From an uncultured Actinomyces sp. (GTDB taxonomy: Bacteria > Actinomycetota > Actinomycetes > Actinomycetales > Actinomycetaceae): DNA of 11,599 nucleotides. Every line of letters starts with the position of its first letter. Positions within the stretch are counted from its first letter, which is position 1. Of the stretch, positions 6,189-11,599 are shown piece by piece. The notes under the pieces are model-generated. The model saw only the letters and a list, made by a program, of their open reading frames with translations, was not told where the DNA came from and did no database searches. The stretch is from assembly GCA_937926415.1 (NCBI GenBank), contig CALBAF010000051.1:1-11599 (forward strand), in the 5' to 3' direction. Made by a program: the position numbers and the translations under genes.

Positions 6189-7330
6189 GTGAGACACTTC
6201 CAAAGGAATCGAGCGCGCGCTCCGGGCGGATCCGTATCGACGACCGCCCCAAGCACCTGGCGACGCGCCTAGAAAGCGGCGAAATCGCCGTCATTAACGT
6301 CGCGGACTTGGACCGTGAGAGCGCTGCCGCGCTCGTCGCCGCGGGCCCTGTTGCCGTTCTCAACGCGCAGCCGTCTCTGACGGGACGCGCAGCTGCCCTG
6401 GGGCCGCGCCTTATTCTCGACGCCGGTATCGCCCTCATCGACGACCTGGGTCAGGACATCATGTCGCTGCGCGAGGGCCAAGAGGTGACTGTCGCTGGTT
6501 CGAAGGTCCTCGTCGACGGCTCGGTTGTTGCGACGGGCTCCGTCGTGTCCGCGGAGGACCTGGATGTCGATGTTGCGGACTCCAGCGCGCTGTTCGCCGC
6601 CGTGGACGCCTCGATCGAGGGCTACCTCGCGAAAGACGGTGCCACGGTGCTGCGCGGCGTTGACGTGCCCGAACTACCCGATCTCGCAAAGCGCCCGATT
6701 CTCCTCGTGACCGGTGGTAGCAACACTGCGGCGGAGCTACGTAAGCTCGCGCGTTGGCGTTCGGAGGCCGCCCCCTTCGTGATTGCCGTCGACGGTGGAG
6801 CCGACATAGCCCTCAAGGCGCGATTGTCTCTCGACCTCGTCGTCGGTGACGCCGAGCTGATGAGCGAGAAGGCGATTCGAAAGGCTCGTTCGTTCATCGT
6901 GCGAGTGGGAGGTGACGGTCTCGCCCCCGGAGCCGATCGGCTCGACCGTATGGGCGTTGTTTACAATCGCATCTCGATGGCCGGCACCTCTGTCGACGCG
7001 GCTCTCGTTGTCGCCGCACATTCGACGGCGCCCGCTGTCGTCACTGCCGGCGTGTCCTATGGAGAGGACGAACTGGTCGACGCTGGTCGTGCACTCGTCG
7101 CCCCTGCCTTCTTCTCTCGCCTCGCAGTCGGCTCGCGGCTGATCGGTGCGCAGGCGGTTGCGGCGACCTTCCGCCCGCGTCCGCGCGGTTGGACGCTTGT
7201 CCTGCTGGCCCTGGTCGCCGTGGCCCTGATGGGTGTCGCCCTGTGGTCGACTCCGTGGGGCAACGACCTGCTGCACCCCGTTACTTCATTCTTCGATTCG
7301 CTGATGCACTCGGTTGGAGGACCCCAATGA
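6185..7330 (+). CDS. steA: SteA-like putative cytokinetic ring / membrane-anchored TPK-fold protein
   Basis: 381 aa. It resembles actinobacterial SteA (Rv1697 family), linked in Corynebacterium glutamicum to cell division and envelope integrity together with SteB. The middle and C-terminal part has a thiamin-pyrophosphokinase-like fold: TGGSNTA around 176-182, DGGADIALKARLSLDLVVGD to 222, then GTSVDAAL. In relatives known to me the next residues follow the pattern GDxDS/Q; here they are G221-D222-A223-E224-L225, so the second Asp is Glu. A single transmembrane helix is predicted at about 336-354 (WTLVLLALVAVALMGVALW), followed by a ~27-residue tail. There is no signal peptide, so the large domain should be cytoplasmic. 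ATGA overlaps join it to recN and steB. Biochemical activity is unknown, and TPK enzyme activity is not expected. Confidence 0.87.
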   Translation: MSETLPKESSARSGRIRIDDRPKHLATRLESGEIAVINVADLDRESAAALVAAGPVAVLNAQPSLTGRAAALGPRLILDAGIALIDDLGQDIMSLREGQEVTVAGSKVLVDGSVVATGSVVSAEDLDVDVADSSALFAAVDASIEGYLAKDGATVLRGVDVPELPDLAKRPILLVTGGSNTAAELRKLARWRSEAAPFVIAVDGGADIALKARLSLDLVVGDAELMSEKAIRKARSFIVRVGGDGLAPGADRLDRMGVVYNRISMAGTSVDAALVVAAHSTAPAVVTAGVSYGEDELVDAGRALVAPAFFSRLAVGSRLIGAQAVAATFRPRPRGWTLVLLALVAVALMGVALWSTPWGNDLLHPVTSFFDSLMHSVGGPQ

Positions 7331-8220
7331 TTAACTTCCGCTACCACGTCGTCTCGATCATCGGGATCTTCATCGCTCTAGCCGTTGGCGTTGTTCTGGG
7401 GGCCGGCCCGTTGCAGAGCCGCATCCAGGCGGGCGTCAACTCGTCGACGACCACTTCGGCAGCTGACCCGCTGCTCAGTGCCCAGGCCGATGCGGAGGCC
7501 GCGGGTCTCAAGGCCCTTGCTTCCTCGACGTTGACCGGTTCTCTGAGCTCCGCCAAGGTTGCCCTCGTCGTCCTGCCCGGTGCATCGGACGACGACGTGA
7601 GCGCGATTCGCTCGACGCTGACCGATGCCGGCGCGAGCATCGTGGGACGCGTGACGCTCACCGACAACTGGCACTCCACTTCGATGAGCCAGTACCGCAC
7701 GACACTGTCGACGACCCTTGCGTCGCATCTCGCGTCGGGCGCTGCGAAGACCGCTAGTGCAGACGGCGTCGTAGGCTATTCGATTGTGCAGGTTCTGACG
7801 ACGACCGGCGCTGAGACCGACCTGCTGCGTCAGATTCTCACCGACGAGTCCACGCCAATCATGACCGTGGACGAGGACGCGAACGGCGGCGCAACCGCAA
7901 TCGTCGCAGTTGGACCGCGCGCACAGGCCACCGCGGCTAGCACCGCCACGCCCGCCGCTGTGACTCAGAGCTCGGAAGCGTGGGTTGGCCTGGGGCAGGC
8001 ACTCGGTTCTACCAATGGCGTGCTCGTTGGCGACGCCTCCACACGTGACGCGATGATTTCTCAGGTGCGCGCAAGCGGCGTTATCGTTACGACGGTTGAC
8101 TCCGTTGGCACAACCCTCGCCGCCGTCGATACGGCGCTCGCGCTGTCGAGTCCCGCGACGACCGTCCGCGCATTCGGCGTTGGCACCGGCGCACAGTCGG
8201 TGATTCCCTCCGTCAAGTAG
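7327..8220 (+). CDS. steB: SteB / MctB-like membrane-anchored protein (copper transporter family)
   Basis: 297 aa from the ATG at 7327, in an ATGA overlap with steA. The N-terminus MINFRYHVVSIIGIFIALAVG matches the start of Rv1698 (MctB) and SteB. One transmembrane helix or uncleaved signal anchor (about 8-27) is followed by a Ser/Thr/Ala-rich linker and an exported domain of about 240 residues. Rv1698 has been linked to copper tolerance, and corynebacterial SteB works with SteA in division. This protein contains no cysteine and few His/Met residues, so copper handling is not evident from sequence. The linker after the helix is shorter and less helix-forming than the coiled coil I would expect in mycobacterial homologues. 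It is the last gene of the operon; a hairpin follows. Confidence 0.85.
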   Translation: MINFRYHVVSIIGIFIALAVGVVLGAGPLQSRIQAGVNSSTTTSAADPLLSAQADAEAAGLKALASSTLTGSLSSAKVALVVLPGASDDDVSAIRSTLTDAGASIVGRVTLTDNWHSTSMSQYRTTLSTTLASHLASGAAKTASADGVVGYSIVQVLTTTGAETDLLRQILTDESTPIMTVDEDANGGATAIVAVGPRAQATAASTATPAAVTQSSEAWVGLGQALGSTNGVLVGDASTRDAMISQVRASGVIVTTVDSVGTTLAAVDTALALSSPATTVRAFGVGTGAQSVIPSVK

Positions 8221-8237
8221 GGCACAACGTTCCTTTT

Positions 8238-8275
8238 CGAGGCCCCGGTGGTTCATGGTGACCGCTGGGGCCTCG
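8238..8275 (+). terminator. Hairpin after steB, possible terminator lacking a U tract
   Basis: Arms 8238-8251 and 8262-8275 pair over 14 bp (two G-T wobbles) around a 10-base loop. The hairpin is very stable, but only GTCGTATTCC follows, without a T run. It sits 18 bases after the steB stop and before a new promoter-like element, so it probably ends the operon, either as an atypical intrinsic terminator or as an RNA 3'-end stabiliser. Confidence 0.6.
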
Positions 8276-8305
8276 TCGTATTCCCCGCCGCGCGAGATCC
8301 CGGCC

Positions 8306-8311
8306 TATACT
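8306..8311 (+). promoter_or_regulatory. -10-like element for the NUDIX gene
   Basis: TATACT at 8306-8311 is one base from consensus TATAAT and lies about 37 bases before the start codon. No clear -35 is visible; TTCCCC at 8281-8286 is a poor candidate with a 19-base spacer. The position, after the steB hairpin, supports a separate promoter. Confidence 0.5.
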
Positions 8312-8342
8312 CAGTGGCGTACCGACGAACGAGAATGAGAGC

Positions 8343-8996
8343 GTGACCATGCGTTTCCTGTCCCCCCAAGAGGCTGTGGCGATCGAAGACCAGCACACCC
8401 CCCATACAGTGACCGCGAGCGAGACCGTGTGGAGCGGCCGTATTGTCGACATGGTCAAGGACCACGTCGTTGTCGTCGAGGGCCAGGAACCGGTCGTTCG
8501 TGAATACACGCGCCACCCGGGCGCCGTCGCCGTCGTCGTCATGCGCGGCGAAAGCGGGGCAGAAGAGATCCTTCTGGAGCGTCAGTACCGCCACCCCGTG
8601 CGGGCCTCGCTGTGGGAGATCCCGGCTGGTCTGCTCGACATCCCCGGGGAAGACCCGCTGATCGCGGCCGAGCGCGAATTGGCCGAAGAAGCCGATCTTG
8701 CTGCTGGACGCTGGGACGTTCTGGTCGACTACTTCACCTCACCCGGCGGCTCGACCGAGCCTCTCCGCATTTTCTTGGCTCGCGAAATCCGCGACACCGA
8801 AACGCCTTTCGACCGTGAAGACGAAGAAGCGACGATGGAGTATGCCTGGGTGCGTCTCGATGACGCGCTCGCGATGGTGCTGGAAGGACGTCTGCACAAC
8901 CCCTCCGCGGTCATCGGTGTCCTCGCGACGCACGCCGCACGCGGTCGAGGCTGGGCCGGTTTGCGGCCCGCCGAATCCCCGTGGCTTCGCCCCTGA
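8343..8996 (+). CDS. NUDIX hydrolase, probable ADP-ribose pyrophosphatase
   Basis: 217 aa from GTG 8343. An ATG two codons later (8349) is equally possible: GAGAG at 8337-8341 suits the ATG and GAGA at 8331-8334 suits the GTG. The NUDIX box spans residues 96-119 (GLLDIPGE...AAERELAEEADL), with one extra residue between the first Gly and Glu, as in the M. tuberculosis enzyme. The metal-binding REL-x-EE core is intact; the usual Gly after EE-x is Asp. Upstream RQYRHPVRASLWEIPAG and downstream TSPGGSTEPLRIFLAR are typical of ADP-ribose pyrophosphatases, which split ADP-ribose into AMP and ribose 5-phosphate. Rv1700 holds the same relative position in M. tuberculosis, apart from the missing pyrG. 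It is flanked by a promoter-like element and a terminator, so probably monocistronic. Confidence 0.88.
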   Translation: MTMRFLSPQEAVAIEDQHTPHTVTASETVWSGRIVDMVKDHVVVVEGQEPVVREYTRHPGAVAVVVMRGESGAEEILLERQYRHPVRASLWEIPAGLLDIPGEDPLIAAERELAEEADLAAGRWDVLVDYFTSPGGSTEPLRIFLAREIRDTETPFDREDEEATMEYAWVRLDDALAMVLEGRLHNPSAVIGVLATHAARGRGWAGLRPAESPWLRP

Positions 8997-9030
8997 TCTG
9001 TGCGTAGGCCCTTAGTCCCGAGACTTGTGG

Positions 9031-9056
9031 GCCGTCCAACACTCCAGACGGCTTTT
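9031..9056 (+). terminator. Intrinsic terminator of the NUDIX gene
   Basis: GCCGTC (9031-9036) pairs with GACGGC (9047-9052) around a 10-base loop, followed immediately by TTTT. It begins 35 bases after the NUDIX stop and separates it from the suf operon. Confidence 0.75.
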
Positions 9057-9060
9057 CGCA

Positions 9061-9084
9061 ACGCCTATTTATCTAAATTGGCGT
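9061..9084 (+). promoter_or_regulatory. Candidate SufR operator: 24-bp imperfect dyad
   Basis: Left arm ACGCCTATTTA (9061-9071) and right arm TAAATTGGCGT (9074-9084) are inverted copies with one mismatch (T-T at 9066/9079) around a 2-base centre. The core is AT-rich in GC-rich surroundings. It occupies the -35 region and touches the presumed -10 of sufR, where a repressor would block RNA polymerase. SufR-type repressors bind as dimers to dyads and usually repress their own operon; that this is the site is an inference. Confidence 0.6.
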
Positions 9085-9089
9085 ACACT
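9084..9089 (+). promoter_or_regulatory. -10-like element of the suf operon
   Basis: TACACT fits the actinobacterial TAnnnT pattern. It overlaps the last base of the dyad and would start transcription near 9096, giving a ~50-base leader before sufR. There is no recognisable -35 at 17 bp (ACGCCT), which is common for regulated actinobacterial promoters. Confidence 0.5.
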
Positions 9090-9137
9090 CATTCCCAGAG
9101 AAAAGCACACAGAGGCGCAGTAACGGAGCGTCGGAGC

Positions 9138-9142
9138 GGAGG
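9138..9142 (+). promoter_or_regulatory. Ribosome binding site that sets the sufR start
   Basis: GGAGG at 9138-9142 is followed after only four bases by GTG at 9147. The spacing is slightly short, but this is the best Shine-Dalgarno sequence in the region, and the GTG places the HTH domain at the usual distance from the N-terminus. Confidence 0.6.
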
Positions 9143-9146
9143 ACAC

Positions 9147-9842
9147 GTGGCAGAAGAATCAGACGCCACTACCCGACAGCAGGTGCTCGATCTCATCGTC
9201 GAAAAGGGGCCTGTCACGGCCTCTTCGATTGCGAAGGTCCTGGGGCTGACGACGGCTGCCGTGCGCCGCCACATCACGCTGCTGCTGGACTCCAAAGAGA
9301 TCGCAGAACACGAGCCGGGGGCACCTTCGAAGCGTGGCCGCGGACGCCCCGCGCGTCACTACGTCGCCACCGAACGGGCACACGTTCACCTCGCTGACGG
9401 ATATTCCGATCTTGCGTCCAAGGCCCTCGGATACCTCGGCCAGCTCGGCGGAGAAGAAGCCGTTGAGTCATTCGCTGCAGCACGCTCACGTGAGATCGAG
9501 CGGCGCTATGCTCCGATCGTCCGCGACGCAGGGACCGATCCGCGTGTTCGCGCGCAGGCCCTCGCCGACGCGCTCACGCAGGACGGCTACGCGGCCACCG
9601 TCCGCGACATTGGCGGTGGAACGCTCGCCGTCCAGCTGTGCCAGGGCCACTGCCCGATTCAAAATGTCGCGGGAGATTTCCCGCAGCTGTGTGACGCCGA
9701 GACGCTTGCCTTTGGCAAGCTGCTCGATGTCCACGTCCAACGACTGTCCACGCTCGCTGGCGGGGGACACGTGTGCACCACCCACATTCCCGTGGGTATG
9801 CCCGTGATCCGCCCCGGAGCGCGGAATGTGCGACGCAAGTAG
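9147..9842 (+). CDS. sufR: SufR-like Fe-S cluster-sensing transcriptional repressor
   Basis: 231 aa from GTG 9147. Residues ~10-75 form a winged helix-turn-helix (VTASSIAKVLGLTTAAVRRHI, wing ending GRGRPARHYV). A helical dimerisation region follows. The C-terminal part carries Cys165, Cys169, Cys182 and Cys210, giving a C-x12-C-x27-C pattern (169-182-210) like that of actinobacterial SufR proteins, where three cysteines and a non-cysteine residue hold a [4Fe-4S] cluster. Cys165 is an additional nearby cysteine. SufR with its cluster represses the suf operon; cluster loss under iron shortage or oxidative stress relieves it. It lies directly before sufB (32-bp gap), as in mycobacteria and Streptomyces. 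The reading frame is open upstream to 9000, but that start would precede the NUDIX terminator and the presumed promoter. Confidence 0.9.
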   Translation: MAEESDATTRQQVLDLIVEKGPVTASSIAKVLGLTTAAVRRHITLLLDSKEIAEHEPGAPSKRGRGRPARHYVATERAHVHLADGYSDLASKALGYLGQLGGEEAVESFAAARSREIERRYAPIVRDAGTDPRVRAQALADALTQDGYAATVRDIGGGTLAVQLCQGHCPIQNVAGDFPQLCDAETLAFGKLLDVHVQRLSTLAGGGHVCTTHIPVGMPVIRPGARNVRRK

Positions 9843-9874
9843 CACTTGGTTAAGAACGAGAGGTTGACACAACT

Positions 9875-11320
9875 ATGACGCAGGCACCCGCCTCGGGCGC
9901 TGATGACCGTCGAATGACCGATGATGAGATCATCGAGTCGATCGGCGGTTACGAATACGGTTGGCACGACTCCGACGACTACTCGAAGGATGTCCCCACC
10001 GGTATTAACGAAGAAATTGTTCGCTTCATTTCTGAGGTGAAGGACGAGCCGCAGTGGATGCGGGAGCGTCGCCTGAAGGCGCTGGAACTGTTCGAACGTA
10101 AGCCGATGCCGGCGTGGGGCCCCGACCTGTCTCACGTGGACTTCGATGCATTTAAGTACTATGTGCGTCCCACGGACCGCCAGGTCAACGACTGGGAGGA
10201 CCTGCCCGAGGAAATCCGCGACACCTACGACCGCCTCGGCATCCCCGAGGCCGAGAAGTCGCGTCTGGTCTCCGGCGTCGCCGCTCAGTACGAGTCCGAG
10301 GTTGTGTACCAGCAGATCCAGGAAGACCTGGAGCGTCAGGGCGTCATCTTCACCGATACCGACACCGGCCTGCGTGAATACCCCGAGATTTTCGAGGAGT
10401 ACTTCGGCAAGTGCGTGCCCGCGGGCGACAACAAGTTCTCCGCGCTGAACACGGCCGCCTGGTCCGGTGGCTCCTTCGTGTACGTCCCCAAGGGCGTCCA
10501 TGTGACGATCCCGCTGCAGGCCTACTTCCGCATCAACACCTCGGCGATGGGTCAGTTCGAGCGCACGCTCATTATCGCCGACGAGGGCTCCTACGTGCAC
10601 TACGTCGAGGGCTGCACCGCCCCCATCTACGACGAGAACTCGCTGCACTCCGGTGTCATCGAGATCTTCGTCAAGAAGGATGCTCGCGTGCGCTACACGA
10701 CCATCCAGAACTGGTCGACCAATGTTCTCAACCTGGTCACCCAGCGTGCGATGGTCGATGAGGGCGGCACCATGGAATGGGTCGACGGCAACATGGGTGC
10801 TGCGATCACCATGAAGTACCCGGCCTGCTTCCTCATGGGCGAGCACGCCCGCGGCGAGACGCTGTCCATCGGCTTCGCCGGCCCCGGCCAGCAGCAGGAT
10901 ACCGGCGCGAAGATGGTGCACATGGCGCCCCACACCTCGTCGTCGATCGTGTCCAAGTCCGTGTCGCGCGGTGGCGGCCGCACGTCCTACCGCGGCCTCG
11001 TCCAGGTCAACGCGCGTGCCCGTCACTCCAAGTCGAACGTGCTTTGTGACGCCCTGCTCGTCGACAAGATCTCGCGGACCGACACCTACCCCTACGTTGA
11101 CGTGCGCACCGATGACGTCGAAATGGGTCACGAGGCCACCGTCACCAAGGTGAGCGCCGACCAGCTCTTCTACCTCATGAGCCGAGGCCTCGACGAGAAC
11201 GAGGCTATGGCGATGATCGTGCGCGGCTTCGTCGAGCCGATCGCCAAGGAGCTGCCGATGGAGTACGCCCTCGAGCTCAACCGCCTCATTGAACTGCAGA
11301 TGGAAGGATCCGTCGGCTGA
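9875..11320 (+). CDS. sufB: Fe-S cluster assembly scaffold protein SufB
   Basis: 481 aa, full length. SufB is the scaffold of the SufBCD complex, on which Fe-S clusters are built from sulfur delivered by the SufS cysteine desulfurase. Family-typical blocks are present: VPTGINEEIVRFIS near residue 40, SGGSFVYVPKGVHVTIPLQAYFRIN (~205-230), EGCTAP, then the C-terminal beta-helix with RGLVQVNARARHSKSNVLCDALL and VEMGHEATVTK. Cys391 and Glu420 align with E. coli Cys405 and Glu434, proposed cluster ligands, with the same 29-residue separation. GAGAGG at 9858-9863 is 11 bases before the ATG; a second in-frame ATG (codon 14) has no such site. The stop shares one base with the sufD start (TGATG). Confidence 0.97.
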   Translation: MTQAPASGADDRRMTDDEIIESIGGYEYGWHDSDDYSKDVPTGINEEIVRFISEVKDEPQWMRERRLKALELFERKPMPAWGPDLSHVDFDAFKYYVRPTDRQVNDWEDLPEEIRDTYDRLGIPEAEKSRLVSGVAAQYESEVVYQQIQEDLERQGVIFTDTDTGLREYPEIFEEYFGKCVPAGDNKFSALNTAAWSGGSFVYVPKGVHVTIPLQAYFRINTSAMGQFERTLIIADEGSYVHYVEGCTAPIYDENSLHSGVIEIFVKKDARVRYTTIQNWSTNVLNLVTQRAMVDEGGTMEWVDGNMGAAITMKYPACFLMGEHARGETLSIGFAGPGQQQDTGAKMVHMAPHTSSSIVSKSVSRGGGRTSYRGLVQVNARARHSKSNVLCDALLVDKISRTDTYPYVDVRTDDVEMGHEATVTKVSADQLFYLMSRGLDENEAMAMIVRGFVEPIAKELPMEYALELNRLIELQMEGSVG

Positions 11321-11599
11321 TGACGACCCCCAACACTATTGTCGAGACCATGAACAAGGCCCACTCGCACGGGGCCGACGCCGAAAAGGCGCACCCCTCG
11401 CGCGCGGACCGTCCGACCTCGTTCAACCTGGACGATATTGCCGTACCCCACGGCCGCGAGGAAGACTGGCGCTTCACCCCGATGCGTCGCATCGAGCGCC
11501 TCTTCGAGCCTGCCAACTACGATGCCGGCGACGCACCGGTTGCCGTTGAGGCCCCCGCTCCCGTCGTCGTCGAGACCGTCTCGCGCGACGACAAGCGCC
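11320..11599 (+). CDS. sufD: Fe-S cluster assembly protein SufD, N-terminal part (cut by window end)
   Basis: The frame is open from the ATG at 11320 to the right edge, 93 complete codons without a stop. The segment around residues 43-61 (PHGREEDWRFTPMRRIERL) is the signature of the SufD N-terminal domain (GxEEWRxTP-type). SufD pairs with SufB and binds SufC in the SufBC2D complex and is needed for iron acquisition. Residues 1-35 are polar and poorly conserved. The start overlaps the sufB stop by one base, so the two are probably translationally coupled. A typical SufD is about 400 aa, so roughly three quarters lies beyond the window, presumably followed by sufC, sufS and sufU. Confidence 0.93.
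   Translation, partial: MTTPNTIVETMNKAHSHGADAEKAHPSRADRPTSFNLDDIAVPHGREEDWRFTPMRRIERLFEPANYDAGDAPVAVEAPAPVVVETVSRDDKR

Noticed and set aside
7189..7326. An upstream in-frame extension of steB
   Set aside because: It overlaps the steA membrane-helix codons by 138 bases. The ATG at 7327 gives the conserved MINFRYHVVS N-terminus and the ATGA overlap.
9000..9146. An upstream in-frame extension of sufR
   Set aside because: It would begin before the NUDIX terminator and span the dyad and -10 element. GTG 9147 has a GGAGG site and gives a normal SufR length.
9659..11131. A 490-codon open frame on the minus strand across sufR and sufB
   Set aside because: It lies opposite two well-recognised genes with intact motifs, has no family resemblance, and is explained by codon bias at high GC.
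1..11599. Mobile elements, phage genes, tRNAs or a defence system
   Set aside because: I saw no transposase, integrase, terminal repeats, tRNA cloverleaf or defence-type domains. Composition and codon use look uniform, and all genes belong to housekeeping families.

Overview
The window is high-GC actinobacterial chromosome. Every complete gene is on the + strand. Gene order, codon use and protein families point to an Actinomyces/Schaalia-like organism. The genus is an inference from overall resemblance; no marker here proves it. The left half matches the Mycobacterium tuberculosis block Rv1691-Rv1700 (TPR protein, HAD phosphatase, small ORF, tlyA, ppnK/nadK, recN, steA, steB/mctB, then pyrG and the ADP-ribose pyrophosphatase). 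Here pyrG is missing and the first two genes are one open frame.

Layout: positions 1 to about 51 are the 3' end of a 5S rRNA, followed by a strong intrinsic terminator (61-102) that closes the rRNA operon. A short leader precedes a seven-gene operon (217-8220): an RGG/TPR/HAD-IIA phosphatase fusion, a 62-codon conserved-position ORF, tlyA (rRNA 2'-O-methyltransferase), nadK, recN, steA and steB. Every junction is a 1-bp (TGATG) or 4-bp (ATGA/GTGA) stop/start overlap, so translation is probably coupled from end to end. A long hairpin at 8238-8275 follows. Next is a single NUDIX gene, probably ADP-ribose pyrophosphatase, with its own -10-like element and an intrinsic terminator at 9031-9056. 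The right end is the start of a SUF iron-sulfur assembly operon: sufR (Fe-S sensing repressor), sufB, and sufD running off the edge. A near-perfect 24-bp AT-cored dyad (9061-9084) abuts the presumed -10 of sufR and is the best candidate for the SufR operator.

How the genes work together: the first operon mixes RNA-related functions (a putative RNA-binding RGG region, TlyA), cofactor and phosphate metabolism (HAD phosphatase, NadK), DNA repair (RecN) and division/envelope functions (SteA/SteB). This is a known actinobacterial grouping. The suf operon builds Fe-S clusters and is probably autoregulated by SufR. I found no mobile element, CRISPR array, tRNA or phage feature. No wholly new system is evident. 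The least ordinary items are the RGG-TPR-HAD fusion with its 42-bp tandem repeats, the small coupled ORF, and the sufR dyad.
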